Shown: positions 27,907 to 37,015, counted from the stretch's first letter. The stretch is 64,000 bases of DNA from Chitinophagaceae bacterium (GCA_947447465.1 CANFKE010000003.1:117762-181761); one strand, 5' to 3'. Numbers and translations: made by a program. Notes: generated by a model not told the origin, from the sequence alone.

Positions 27907-27934
27907 TGCCACTTTTATTAAAAACTGCCACTTG
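27907..27934. repeat. Two inverted copies of the AAGTGGCA unit
   Basis: TGCCACTTT (27907-27915) and TGCCACTTG (27926-27934), 19 bp apart, are reverse complements of the array unit 70 bp away and could pair with it in RNA. Confidence 0.75.
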
Positions 27935-27973
27935 TACACCAACATACATAATCTTGCACTACACACATAAAAA

Positions 27974-27997
27974 AAGAGTTCCGCAAGCGAAACTCTT
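27974..27997 (-). terminator. Terminator of the lipoprotein gene
   Basis: A 7-bp stem (27974-27980 with 27991-27997), a single mismatch and a short CG-rich inner stem are followed by a T run in the minus direction. Confidence 0.7.
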
Positions 27998-28019
27998 ATA
28001 CAAATATGATGCAGATATA

Positions 28020-28505
28020 CTACAGAAGCCCCTTATAGTTGCAGGCACTGCTGCCACCTGTAGTAGTTGTTACTATAGTTATCATTAATGTATCTCTGCT
28101 AAAATCTATAGCAGGCTTTATATAGGCACCGCCACTTATAGAATATACATTACCACAAGCATCGGTCACTACCTGATTATCTATGCTGAAAAAATCTTTT
28201 GCTGCATTACTGTTGATCACCCCCTTAACGGTCACCTCTCTCTGACAAGAATCATAATTGGTACCAAAGGTCGGATTGAGCCAACCCATTTTATAGGTAA
28301 CATTCACATCATAGCTATTAGTGCTGGCTCCTATCTTGATCGTAGAGATGTTGAACCCCGAACAATTATCGGTGATCTTCCAGTCTCCCAGGAATTTTGC
28401 ATAATTGGCCGTATCCACTTTCTTAGTGCAAGACAGTACGCCAAAAGCCGCAGTACCGGCAAACAAAGCTGCCACCATTATTTTCCTGTAGGTATTTTTA
28501 AGCAT
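28020..28505 (-). CDS. Hypothetical lipoprotein
   Basis: The ATG at 28505 gives 161 residues; an alternative upstream ATG adds only eight. A signal peptide with basic start (MLKNTYRK) and lipobox ending VLSC (C26) marks it as a lipoprotein. The mature part is about 135 residues of beta-rich sequence with four further cysteines (DNCSGF, DSCQRE, DACGN, SACNY), which could form disulfides, and an FLGDWKITDNC opening like lipocalin-type stress or lipoprotein folds of Bacteroidota. No specific function is recognised. It has its own terminator. Confidence 0.75.
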   Translation of the reverse strand: MLKNTYRKIMVAALFAGTAAFGVLSCTKKVDTANYAKFLGDWKITDNCSGFNISTIKIGASTNSYDVNVTYKMGWLNPTFGTNYDSCQREVTVKGVINSNAAKDFFSIDNQVVTDACGNVYSISGGAYIKPAIDFSRDTLMITIVTTTTGGSSACNYKGLL

Positions 28506-28814
28506 GTGTTTTTGGTTTAATATCGGCATAACTCATCAGCAACCTTTAGGCACTGCATACGTCATTCCGAACTCAAATATATTAATGTAGCGCTTGCTTT
28601 TCAAGAAGCTACTCATATTTTTAAATTAAAACTATTAAAAACAATTAAAAAAGCCAAGCATTCCACCTGCAAATACGTCTATATAACTACTGGTCAGTAG
28701 CCCGCAGCTACTGACCATCAATTGTTTCGACAAATTTTAACTTTTACATTTTTCACAAAATCTTTTAACGGCTGTCCTTTTATTATATTTGCTCTCCCCG
28801 AACATAACAAGATA
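28506..28814. other. Divergent promoter region with an 11-bp hairpin
   Basis: This 309-bp gap separates the lipoprotein gene and gldF. Apart from the gldF -7 box at 28784 and a perfect 11-bp hairpin at 28691-28717 (arms TGGTCAGTAGC and GCTACTGACCA, loop 5 nt), nothing is recognised. The hairpin has no T run, so it is not a plain terminator. Confidence 0.5.
28784..28791 (+). promoter_or_regulatory. -7 promoter element for gldF
   Basis: TATATTTG followed by C matches TAnnTTTG and lies 23 nt before the gldF ATG at 28815. Confidence 0.6.
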
Positions 28815-29564
28815 ATGCGAAGTATTTTTATCAAGGAAATCAATTCATTCTTTAGTTCAATAGTTGGCTATGTAGCCCTGTTGGTATTCCTTGTTGCCTG
28901 CGGGCTGTTTTTGTGGGTCATCCCCGAATACAGTATCATGGGCTATGGCTATGCCGCAATGGATCGTTTTTTTGAGATCGCCCCATGGCTGTTACTGCTT
29001 TTGGTTCCTGCGGTCACCATGCGCTCTTTTTCCGATGAGTTTCGCTCAGGCACTATCGAGTGGCTACGTACCAAGCCGGTCACAGATACCGAGATCATCC
29101 TGGGCAAATACTTTGCTACCCTCGCATTGATAGCTTTTGCACTATTGCCTACGCTTATCTATGTGTACACTATCGCTAATCTGGCCCTCCCCGACAATAG
29201 CCCCGATGCCGGCGCCATTATCGGTTCTTATGCTGGTCTGTTATTTTTGGCGGCTACTTTCGCGGCTGTCGGGGTGTTCAGCTCCTCTCTCACCGGCAAT
29301 CAGATTGTAGGATTTCTGGTATCTCTTCTTTCATGCTATTTGCTATATACCGGTTTCGAGCACCTCAGCCGCCTCCCCGACATGGCAGAAGGTCTCGACT
29401 ACTATCTCAGTATGATAGGTATGGAGTTCCATTACAACTCTATCAGCCGCGGACTCATTGACACCAGAGACGTTGTTTACTTTTTATCGATAATCACATT
29501 ATTCATTGCACTTACCCGCTTTTCGCTTAGCAGCAGAACTACAGACGCGGCAAGACAGGCGTAA
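28815..29564 (+). CDS. gldF: Gliding-associated ABC transporter permease GldF
   Basis: GldF is the membrane component of the GldA-GldF-GldG ABC exporter linked to gliding in Bacteroidota. The ATG at 28815 gives 249 residues (MRSIFIKEINSFFSS...); a longer frame to 28722 has an N terminus that looks noncoding and would run over the promoter box. About six hydrophobic helices are visible, including VGYVALLVFLVACGLFLWV and the family segment FSDEFRSGTIEWLRTKPVTD. It is followed by gldG 12 bp later. The ATPase gldA is not in the window. Confidence 0.92.
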   Translation: MRSIFIKEINSFFSSIVGYVALLVFLVACGLFLWVIPEYSIMGYGYAAMDRFFEIAPWLLLLLVPAVTMRSFSDEFRSGTIEWLRTKPVTDTEIILGKYFATLALIAFALLPTLIYVYTIANLALPDNSPDAGAIIGSYAGLLFLAATFAAVGVFSSSLTGNQIVGFLVSLLSCYLLYTGFEHLSRLPDMAEGLDYYLSMIGMEFHYNSISRGLIDTRDVVYFLSIITLFIALTRFSLSSRTTDAARQA

Positions 29565-29576
29565 GACCTACACAAT

Positions 29577-31325
29577 ATGGCTACCAACAAACAAGGTAAA
29601 AAACAAGGTAAAAACAATAAACGCAGGCAAGCTATTACACGCATTGTCTTTATGGCGCTTATTCTTATCTGTGTAAATATTCTGGCATCCTATTTCCACA
29701 CAGGCATAGACCTTACTAAAGAAAAACGCTTCACGCTGTCCGGCTCTACCAAAAAGATGCTGCGCAGCATGCCCGAAGTTGCGGTCATCAACGTATATCT
29801 AAAAGGTAAATTACCGGCCGACCTCCAGCACGTTCAGGAATCGGTGCGCGAAGAACTGGCAACTTTCAAAAATGTTGCGGGCAACAAGATCATCTACAGA
29901 TTCATAGATCCGTTCGAAGGAAAGAACGAAAATGAACAAAAGCAAATAGCCCGTGACCTGCAGATGAAAGGTATAGATCTGATGTCTTTACCTAGTAAAG
30001 AAGAAGACGGCTACTCTGTTAAGGTGTGCTTCCCTTATGCACTGGTGCAGTATAATGGTAAAGAAATGCCTATTTACCTGCTCGAAAATGCACAAGGTAA
30101 GACCCGTTCTGAACTAACCATGCTTTCGGCAGCATTACTGGAATACAAGTTTGCAAGTGCCATCAATATGATGTCTAAGGCCACCCAGCCGCGCATAGGC
30201 TATTTGTTTGGCAATGGCGAAGATATGAGCATCCACTCCGTTGACATGCTTTCTTCATTGGGCGGTTTGTACAAACTAGACTCTCTGAACTTGTCTCGAA
30301 TGATACACATCTCCAATGCATACGAGGCTATTATCATCAATGCACCTACTACCCCATTCTCCGAACCCGACAAGCTGAAAATAGACCAATACATTATGCG
30401 TGGTGGCCATGTGCTGTGGGCGGTCAATACTATGAGCGCTTCTATGGATAGCTTCGCTCATGGTCTGCAAAAGTTCCTGGCAGTTGAGAACGGACTGAAT
30501 CTGGATGATATGCTCTTCAAATATGGTGCACGTATCAACAACGACCTTATTGAAGACAAGCAGTGTGTCCCTATTCCTGTAATGGCTAATAATGGCAAAC
30601 CGGTACTGAATGACTGGGTATATTTCCCGCGTATTAACCCCACTTCGCAGCATCCTATTGTAAGGAACATGGACTTCATCATTGGTGGATTTACCAATAG
30701 TATCGACACCATAAGTGCAGCAGCTATCAAAAGCACAGTTCTGCTCGAAACTTCAAAATACAGCCGCACATCTTCATCTCCTGTTACGGTCAGCTTCACC
30801 AAGATCAACTATCCGGGTCGTATGGAAAACTTCAACAAGCCATATAGGCCGGTTGCCGTTTTGCTGGAAGGCAAGTTCGTATCGCTCTATAAGAATAGGT
30901 TGGCAAGAGCTTATCTCGCCACTCTGGACTCACTTAATGAACCGTTCAAACCACAGTGCGACAGCCCGGGAAGTATGATCGTTACATCTATTGGCAACAT
31001 CTTCCAGAACGACTTCTCTACCAAAGATGGGCCAATGCAGTTGGGGTACTACAAGTACACTGCTGAGCATTTTGCCAACAGAGATTTCCTGCTCAATGCT
31101 ATAGAATACCTTACAGATCATTCCGGAATTCTTGAAGCTCGTTCTAAAGACGTGAAAATGAGATTGCTGGACAAAGGAAGAGCTATCGAAGAAAAAACAC
31201 AATGGCAGTGGATCAACGTTGCTGTGCCTATCGCACTCGTACTTGCTTTCGCATCATTTTACCTGTTCATGAGAAAACGCAGGTATGAAGTAAAAAAGAA
31301 CATAAAACCTAACACCAATGGCTAA
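29577..31325 (+). CDS. gldG: Gliding-associated ABC transporter substrate-binding-like protein GldG
   Basis: GldG is an ABC_transp_aux-type periplasmic component of the Gld ABC system. The 582-residue protein has an N-terminal basic stretch, a transmembrane helix (about 22-38, RIVFMALILICVNILAS) followed by SYFHTGIDLTKEKRFTLS, the family signature, a mixed alpha/beta periplasmic part (VINVYLKGKLPADLQ, GGHVLWAVNTM) and a C-terminal membrane anchor (VAVPIALVLAFASFYLFM) with a basic tail. It overlaps the next gene by 8 bp, indicating coupling. Confidence 0.9.
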   Translation: MATNKQGKKQGKNNKRRQAITRIVFMALILICVNILASYFHTGIDLTKEKRFTLSGSTKKMLRSMPEVAVINVYLKGKLPADLQHVQESVREELATFKNVAGNKIIYRFIDPFEGKNENEQKQIARDLQMKGIDLMSLPSKEEDGYSVKVCFPYALVQYNGKEMPIYLLENAQGKTRSELTMLSAALLEYKFASAINMMSKATQPRIGYLFGNGEDMSIHSVDMLSSLGGLYKLDSLNLSRMIHISNAYEAIIINAPTTPFSEPDKLKIDQYIMRGGHVLWAVNTMSASMDSFAHGLQKFLAVENGLNLDDMLFKYGARINNDLIEDKQCVPIPVMANNGKPVLNDWVYFPRINPTSQHPIVRNMDFIIGGFTNSIDTISAAAIKSTVLLETSKYSRTSSSPVTVSFTKINYPGRMENFNKPYRPVAVLLEGKFVSLYKNRLARAYLATLDSLNEPFKPQCDSPGSMIVTSIGNIFQNDFSTKDGPMQLGYYKYTAEHFANRDFLLNAIEYLTDHSGILEARSKDVKMRLLDKGRAIEEKTQWQWINVAVPIALVLAFASFYLFMRKRRYEVKKNIKPNTNG

Positions 31326-32388
31326 GACCCTCATATATTTTGTAATTCTCGCTATACTCGGCACAAGCATTTACTTCTTCATTTTCAAAAAAGAAGACAA
31401 TCCTTATGGTGCTAAAGAAGCAGGTTTTACCATAAAAGATACCGCTTCAGTTTATAAGATATTCATTGCCACTAACGACAATGAATCTATTACTGCTGAA
31501 CGTAAAGATGGTGTATGGATGCTCAATGGCACCATGCGTGCATTGCCCAGCATGGTAGATCTTATACTCCTCACCGTTCACAATCAGGAACCATTGTACC
31601 CTGTTACTAAGAACGCCTATGAAGAAGCGGTAAAGAACATGGCAGCAGAAGGTATTAAGGTGGAGCTATATGACAAGAACAACAAAAAGATCACCGTATT
31701 CTATGTAGGCGGAGTATCTGCCAACGGCGGTGGCACCAACATGCTCATTGAAGGTGCTAAGATGCCTTATGTTGTGCAGACTCCCGGTTTCTCTGGTAGC
31801 CTCAGACCTCGTTTCTCAACAAAAATATCCGACTGGAGAGACAGAACAGTTTTCAATGTGCCTGCTTCTGACCTCAAAAGTGTCTCTGTTCAATATGCCG
31901 ACAAACCCATCAACTCATTCGTATTCACAAAATCACAGGACAGCTACACCGTTACAGGAGACCCTGCTGTCACCATAGGTGTTGGTCCGTTGAACAATGG
32001 CAGAGCTAAAGTTTATGGTACTTATTTCACCAACATCAATTGCGAGGGCTACCTCAATGGCTTTGCTGGTATGGACACTGTCATAAAGAACGCTACCAAA
32101 ATGTCCACCATAGAAGTAGAAACAATCAAAGGAGAAAAGCAACATGCAGATATTTACTGGATGCCTATCAACAAACGAAGTAAAAATAAATTGCGCCCTA
32201 ATGAAGATGTACCAGATGAATATGATGCAGACCGTATGTATGCTGTGATCAATGGAGGAAAAGACACCGCACTCATTCAAACACTTACCTTTTTCAAAGT
32301 ACTCCGCAAGTCATACGAATTCTTCCAAAAAGATATTCCTCGTCAGGAACAAAAGGGCACTCCTAAGAATGTGCTCATGCATAAATAA
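31318..32388 (+). CDS. DUF4340-like membrane-anchored protein downstream of gldG
   Basis: The 356-residue protein starts with a transmembrane anchor (LIYFVILAILGTSIYFFIF) and a large extracytoplasmic part with the repeated SVYKIFIATNDNESITAERKDG pattern of DUF4340, a domain commonly encoded downstream of GldF/GldG-type transporters. The gene overlaps gldG by 8 bp and ends before a terminator, so the three genes form one operon. Its function is not established; it may help assemble the ABC complex at the membrane surface. Confidence 0.82.
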   Translation: MAKTLIYFVILAILGTSIYFFIFKKEDNPYGAKEAGFTIKDTASVYKIFIATNDNESITAERKDGVWMLNGTMRALPSMVDLILLTVHNQEPLYPVTKNAYEEAVKNMAAEGIKVELYDKNNKKITVFYVGGVSANGGGTNMLIEGAKMPYVVQTPGFSGSLRPRFSTKISDWRDRTVFNVPASDLKSVSVQYADKPINSFVFTKSQDSYTVTGDPAVTIGVGPLNNGRAKVYGTYFTNINCEGYLNGFAGMDTVIKNATKMSTIEVETIKGEKQHADIYWMPINKRSKNKLRPNEDVPDEYDADRMYAVINGGKDTALIQTLTFFKVLRKSYEFFQKDIPRQEQKGTPKNVLMHK

Positions 32389-32408
32389 TAGTGTAAGACA
32401 TTGATTGA

Positions 32409-32440
32409 TAAGGCTGTATATACAAACTACAGCCTTATTT
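32409..32440 (+). terminator. Terminator after gldFG-DUF4340
   Basis: A 10-bp stem (32409-32418 with 32428-32437, TAAGGCTGTA) with a 9-nt loop is followed by a T run. Confidence 0.85.
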
Positions 32441-32539
32441 TATTCCGCCATTCACTAAAAACCATCCTGCGGCACATCAGGGAGTTCCCAAATCGACAAT
32501 ATATATTTAATATCCTCCTTATTCACTATCTTTCACCAC

Positions 32540-33781
32540 ATGCATCCTTACGAGATATTCGTACTTATTGTATGCCTTACGGCTGCATTCTCTTATATCA
32601 ACCACAGATACATTAAGTGGCCACCCACTATTGGTATCATGGCTTTATCTCTATGTTCTTCTATTGTATTACTGATCTCGGCTAAAGCATTTCCCGGTTA
32701 TTCATCAGGATTCATCAGTATCATAACTTCCATCAATTTTCATGATCTGTTGATGAATGGAATGCTCAACTTTCTGTTGTTTGCCGGGGCAATACATATT
32801 GATGCAGGCAGGTTAAAACAAGAACGAATGCCCGTCATTACATTATCTACAATAGGCATATTGATCTCTACCTTTCTGATCGGCTCTGTTCTTTATTATC
32901 TGTTCGGTTTGTTTCAACTCGATGTAAAGTATATCTATTGTCTCCTATTTGCAGCGCTCATATCTCCAACCGATCCGATAGCAGTATTGGCCATACTGAA
33001 ACAGGCCGGCATTCAAAAATCACTGGAACTAAAAATTGCCGGTGAGTCCTTGTTCAATGATGGCGTTGCTGTTGTAGTATTCATCACAATACTCGAGGTC
33101 GCTCAGACAGGGCTGGATAAACTATCTGTTACAGAAATAGCCCTTTTATTCATGCGGGAAGCAGGTGGAGGGCTGCTATATGGTCTATTACTTGGCTATC
33201 TGGGCTTTAATATCATCAAATCAATAGATAAATATGAGGTAGAGGTGCTCATTAGCATTGCACTGGTAATGGGAGGCTATCTGTTGGCCAACATGCTGCA
33301 CATCTCAGGTCCTCTGGCTATGGTCGTTGCAGGTATCGTTGTTGGCAATAAAGGTCGACAAAAGGGCATTTCGGACATCACACTTGATTACTTCAATAAA
33401 TTTTGGGAACTGATAGACGAGATGATGAATGCAGCCCTTTTTCTGTTAATGGGATTTGAGATGCTGGTAATAAAAGTGAACTCCTCCATATTGGTCATAG
33501 GTATCATTAGTATAGTGGTGATATTATCCGGCAGGTGGGTCTCTGTTCTGATACCGGTAAAATTACTGGGACGTAGAATTAACTTTGAAAAGAATGCAGT
33601 TGCTATACTTACATGGGGTGGACTAAGGGGTGGTTTGTCAATTGCCCTTGCGCTGTCTTTGCCCGAGAATATGCACCGGGATATGTTCGTAGCAATTACC
33701 TATATAGTAGTGATATTTTCAATTATCGTACAAGGATTAAGCATAGGTAGTCTGTACAAAATGTTATCAGCTCGTAAATAA
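32540..33781 (+). CDS. Cation:proton antiporter (CPA1/NhaP-like)
   Basis: A 413-residue antiporter with about 12 hydrophobic helices. Family landmarks are FAGAIHIDAGRL, AALISPTDPIAVLAILKQAG (the discontinuous helix at the ion site), the ESLFNDGVAVVVF helix with the conserved ND that carries the transported ion, and TWGGLRGGLSIALALSLP near the end. It likely exchanges Na+ or K+ for H+ for pH and salt control. A TATCTTTC box (32527-32534) is too close (6 nt) to be a sure promoter. The next gene follows by 26 bp. Confidence 0.9.
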   Translation: MHPYEIFVLIVCLTAAFSYINHRYIKWPPTIGIMALSLCSSIVLLISAKAFPGYSSGFISIITSINFHDLLMNGMLNFLLFAGAIHIDAGRLKQERMPVITLSTIGILISTFLIGSVLYYLFGLFQLDVKYIYCLLFAALISPTDPIAVLAILKQAGIQKSLELKIAGESLFNDGVAVVVFITILEVAQTGLDKLSVTEIALLFMREAGGGLLYGLLLGYLGFNIIKSIDKYEVEVLISIALVMGGYLLANMLHISGPLAMVVAGIVVGNKGRQKGISDITLDYFNKFWELIDEMMNAALFLLMGFEMLVIKVNSSILVIGIISIVVILSGRWVSVLIPVKLLGRRINFEKNAVAILTWGGLRGGLSIALALSLPENMHRDMFVAITYIVVIFSIIVQGLSIGSLYKMLSARK

Positions 33782-33807
33782 CTTTAAAACACTTTATCAG
33801 TACGATC

Positions 33808-34935
33808 ATGCGCCTTAAACTTATATACTGCTTTATCCTGTTGTGCTCATATTCGGTACAAGCCGGAGACCGTAAATCATGTAAAAGCGATGCTCCGGGC
33901 GAAAATATCTATAAACATTTTACAGGCACTATTGGTGGTAGAAAAGTAGTTCTGGACCTGCGATATGGCTATTGTGGCGCATCCAATTTCGGAGGTAGTT
34001 ATTTGTATTTTTCAGATAATGACGAAACCAAATGCCTGTCGATATATGAGCCCAACAGCTTTGCACATAATGCAGAATTGCATGCCATAGAAAGACGAGT
34101 GAACTATTATTACGGCAATCATGATGATGTGCCCTGCCCCTCCTGGTCATTTGTAATTAAAGATAGCTTATTGACTGGTGTATGGGAAAGTGCAGATAAA
34201 AAAACAACCGGAGCAATAAGACTTGTTGAAGATTATAGCAGATCTGCAAGACTCGATATTGTCTTTTATGATGATAGTGCCAAGACCATGCAGCCGGGTA
34301 AACCCATGCGTACAGCATATTTCACCTATTTGGGCATTGTTCCTACATCTGCAATAAGTAATACATCGGTCAAACTTATCAATAATGAAATATTGAAAAT
34401 GACAGAAGTAGATCATCAGGACATTACAGATGTACCTACTATGCTATCTGCCATTGCCCAACAACGTTTCAACGATTTTCAGATCAGATATGGACAGCTC
34501 CCATCAGATACGACCATGCCTGAATGGAGACCATATAACTTCAGCTATGGCACACTTATCTTTCCGGTATATAACGAACATGGAATACTATCACTTGAAA
34601 TGTGTTACACCGGAAAAATGCAGCCACACTATGCATGTATAGATCTCACTGATCAGAAAACAATTAAGCTCTCTGATGTACTGAATATAGACAAAGAAAA
34701 ACTGCCGATGCTGATAAGGAATGAATACATACACACTTCCGACTCAGAAACAATAAGATCATTTCCGCCAGACAGGATCAGCATACCTGAAAAATTTATG
34801 ATAACGGGCAAAGGCTTGTTATGCTGCTATGCATATAACGGAGGCGGCTATAAAGCTGAGACAAGAGTATTTGTTTCTTATAAAAAACTCGCTGCTATGT
34901 TGAATAAAGAATTTAAAAACAGAATGGGCCTATAG
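33808..34935 (+). CDS. Secreted protein, DUF3298/RsiV-like C terminus
   Basis: The 375-residue protein has a signal peptide (RLKLIYCFILLCSYSVQAG) and two parts. The N-terminal half begins with FTGTIGGRKVVLDLRYGYCG, a pattern shared with the two paralogues at 60001 and 61143. The C-terminal half has the DUF3298-like layout: a substrate-type IDLTDQKTIKLSDVLNID (the 'transition' element), a 'helix', then FMITGKGLLCCYAYNGG and a VFVSYKKLAAML end. The role is unknown. It follows the antiporter by 26 bp, possibly in the same unit. Confidence 0.7.
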   Translation: MRLKLIYCFILLCSYSVQAGDRKSCKSDAPGENIYKHFTGTIGGRKVVLDLRYGYCGASNFGGSYLYFSDNDETKCLSIYEPNSFAHNAELHAIERRVNYYYGNHDDVPCPSWSFVIKDSLLTGVWESADKKTTGAIRLVEDYSRSARLDIVFYDDSAKTMQPGKPMRTAYFTYLGIVPTSAISNTSVKLINNEILKMTEVDHQDITDVPTMLSAIAQQRFNDFQIRYGQLPSDTTMPEWRPYNFSYGTLIFPVYNEHGILSLEMCYTGKMQPHYACIDLTDQKTIKLSDVLNIDKEKLPMLIRNEYIHTSDSETIRSFPPDRISIPEKFMITGKGLLCCYAYNGGGYKAETRVFVSYKKLAAMLNKEFKNRMGL

Positions 34936-34944
34936 TCTGTTGAA

Positions 34945-34981
34945 TGTAAGTACTGTGTAAAATATTGACGCAGTACTTACA
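34945..34981. terminator. Hairpin between converging genes
   Basis: An 11-bp perfect stem (34945-34955 with 34971-34981, TGTAAGTACTG) with a 15-nt loop lies between genes that converge at 34935 and 35000. There is no long T run. Confidence 0.6.
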
Positions 34982-34999
34982 TCCTATTTAAGCAAGAAT

Positions 35000-35440
35000 T
35001 TAACGATCATTGTAAGCATCTTCCAGTGCTTTAATATCCATCTTGTTCATTTGCATCATTGCCTGCATAGCTCTTTTAGATCCTGCAGCATCAGGTCCGC
35101 CTAAAAGACTACCAAGATGTGCAGGCACTATTTGCCAAGACAGACCATACTTATCTGTTAGCCATCCACAGCGCGACTCGGCACCACCATCAGCTATCAG
35201 CTTGTCCCAGTATTCATCTATCTCTGCCTGTGTTGCACAACTTACCGATAGCGAAAATGATGGATTAAACTGGAACATAGGCCCACCATTAAATAGTATG
35301 AGCGATTGCCCCTCAACCTCTATGGATGCCGACATAGGATTACTACTCAACAATTTCGAATTCTTAAAAATAGAAGTATATAACCTCGCTGCCTCTTCGG
35401 CCTTACCATCATACCAGAGAAAGGGAGTGATCTTTTGCAT
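35000..35440 (-). CDS. VOC-family protein (PhnB-like)
   Basis: The 146-residue protein belongs to the VOC (glyoxalase/dioxygenase) superfamily of the PhnB type: MQKITPFLWYDGKAEEAARLYTSIF at the start, the ADGGAESRCGWLTDKYGLSWQIVP segment with the second betaalphabetabetabeta module, and an AMMQMNKMDIKALEDAY tail. Members are often annotated as 3-demethylubiquinone methyltransferase but this is not reliable. No partner gene suggests the substrate. Confidence 0.85.
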   Translation of the reverse strand: MQKITPFLWYDGKAEEAARLYTSIFKNSKLLSSNPMSASIEVEGQSLILFNGGPMFQFNPSFSLSVSCATQAEIDEYWDKLIADGGAESRCGWLTDKYGLSWQIVPAHLGSLLGGPDAAGSKRAMQAMMQMNKMDIKALEDAYNDR

Positions 35441-35684
35441 ATCGTTTGGTTTAATTATGAAAGAATATTATTGCCTGAAATATTGATGTAACTGTAGTTT
35501 ATGATAGATCAGCTCAACTTTGCTTAAAATCTTCATTGTTAAACATACAGCTTATTCAGCATCTTCCATAGCCTCACCGCAATCCCAACTATACATTACC
35601 TTTTAAAAATCCCTGCTTAAATAATTGCGACGCTTTTACATAGCAATTTACCACTAAAAAGCAGACCTCGGGAAGAGCAAAATA

Positions 35685-35996
35685 TCAATGCCTGATGAGC
35701 TGCGTATATACTACTGCACTGCCAACCCTGTATAATAAGAGTAGCAGGAACACCAGCATCAATGCTAATCCATACTTTTCAACATGCCTGTGGCGAATGG
35801 AAAGTATCATAAAGATGCTTCCCGCAATCAGGTTGTATAATGCCAGTGAATTGAGACTCCAGAGCACATTCCAGTAGTCTGATATAGCACCGGCAGAAAA
35901 ATAGATAACAATGAAGAAAGAGAGCAGATTGAGAGAAAGGACAACAAATAATGGTCTGCGTGTAATATTTACCGGCAGAAGAGAAGATCTGTTCAT
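35685..35996 (-). CDS. Small hypothetical membrane protein
   Basis: A 103-residue protein with three hydrophobic helices (PLFVVLSLNLLSFFIVIYF, LALYNLIAGSIFMILSI, GLALMLVFLLLLLYRV). The start at 35996 lies before a Ser/Arg N terminus. No family recognised. About 240 bp to the VOC gene contains no other gene. Confidence 0.6.
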   Translation of the reverse strand: MNRSSLLPVNITRRPLFVVLSLNLLSFFIVIYFSAGAISDYWNVLWSLNSLALYNLIAGSIFMILSIRHRHVEKYGLALMLVFLLLLLYRVGSAVVYTQLIRH

Positions 35997-36103
35997 AGCA
36001 GTGCGTATTAGTTAACAATACAACGTTTACTGCTCAGATTTTATTATTACAACTTAAAATATCATTTCCAGAACTGCCACCATTTACGTTTCGTATATGA
36101 TGA

Positions 36104-36493
36104 CTAATGCGATACAACATGACCGGCCCTGCTATCCCAATGATACTCTTCTCCTTCATCTCCAACAAGACGGGCACCAAGAATAACAGCTATCTCATAC
36201 ATCTTGCCAAGTATTTCGTCGTCGGGATTCTTTACATCAATATTCCCTGCTTCGTAGCTAAACCAAGCATAGCCGCCATCAATGCCATTCCGGGAATATT
36301 TTGTCCACACGGAAAGGCCTTCGCTGATCACCCCAAAGTCTTCTCCACTTGTTGTTTTAACAAATGCGTGATTGTCTAACCGCATATCCGGGTCATTAGC
36401 AACATAATTCACCCATTCCTCTATGGTTATACAGAGTTCCGGAACTTCATCATACCACTCTTCCTGCCTGGTAATGTGTATATTATAACCCAT
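36104..36493 (-). CDS. Small conserved hypothetical protein
   Basis: The 129-residue protein begins MGYNIHITRQEEWYDE and is acidic, with SIEEW-like IEEWVNYVANDPDMRL and a WFSYEAGNIDVKNPD segment. I know similar small proteins of unknown role in Bacteroidota but cannot assign a family. It shares one base with the start of the next upstream gene, so the two are probably translated together. Confidence 0.65.
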   Translation of the reverse strand: MGYNIHITRQEEWYDEVPELCITIEEWVNYVANDPDMRLDNHAFVKTTSGEDFGVISEGLSVWTKYSRNGIDGGYAWFSYEAGNIDVKNPDDEILGKMYEIAVILGARLVGDEGEEYHWDSRAGHVVSH

Positions 36494-36900
36494 TATATAG
36501 CTCTCATTTTATTGCCTTTGGCTTCATGAGTTACTTCTGCAAGACCCAACTTTTCCATGAGCGGAGGCATGTACATGCCGAAACGGCCACGCAAGCCTTT
36601 CTTCATCCCGTACCACCCTCCAACTGGGTTGCTTTCTGATCGTCCCCAAGCCTCAACAGTACCCTCTTTTGCAGGCTTCTGTTCATCTGCACTACCCAGT
36701 TCCATCCAATCACCATGCTGCTTCAGCATAGCATGAAGGTCTTTAATGGCATCAATATTATAGTGCAATACTGTCTTACCCACTGTGCATACCAGTATCT
36801 CTCTGCCATCCCTATCATCTACATGCATGGTGTACTCTGAGCTTAACGGCGGTGTCTGCAACAGCATCGGATTGTCTTTAGTTCCTATTTTGTTCTTCAT
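36493..36900 (-). CDS. Small conserved protein (DUF6855-like)
   Basis: The ATG at 36900 gives 135 residues starting MKNKIGTKDNP; a longer frame runs into the tRNA and has a hydrophobic false N terminus. The protein has SSEYTMHVDDRDG, TVGKTVLHYNIDAIKDLHAML and GGWYGMKKGLRGRFGMYMPPLM segments that look highly conserved across distant bacteria; I believe it corresponds to a DUF of about 130 residues, but I am not sure of the number. No catalytic motif is recognised. It forms a coupled pair with the gene at 36104. Confidence 0.75.
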   Translation of the reverse strand: MKNKIGTKDNPMLLQTPPLSSEYTMHVDDRDGREILVCTVGKTVLHYNIDAIKDLHAMLKQHGDWMELGSADEQKPAKEGTVEAWGRSESNPVGGWYGMKKGLRGRFGMYMPPLMEKLGLAEVTHEAKGNKMRAI

Positions 36901-37015
36901 AAAGTTGGTAGTTTCAGATAAAGATGAGTACACCAATATCAATAAAGATAATAATAAAACTAATGCCCGGATGGGTAGTCGAGATCCTATTTTCAATCGC
37001 AATAGGGCAAAAAAA

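Larger units (their letters stand above)
27323..28019. other. Gene-free region with repeats
   Basis: Almost 700 bp has no convincing gene; short frames at 27382 and 27852 have unusual composition and no recognisable features. The left two thirds holds no clear structure apart from a weak CCCCTAT/ATAGGG pairing around 27640-27690. The right part holds a phased 10-bp repeat array and two inverted copies of its unit. A noncoding RNA or regulatory region is possible but not shown. Confidence 0.5.

Noticed and set aside
27852..28088. A 78-codon frame starting just after the phased repeats
   Set aside because: It runs across the terminator and into the lipoprotein gene on the other strand, and has no recognisable motif.
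28722..28814. N-terminal extension of gldF
   Set aside because: It covers the -7 box at 28784 and gives a sequence unlike GldF; 28815 is preferred.
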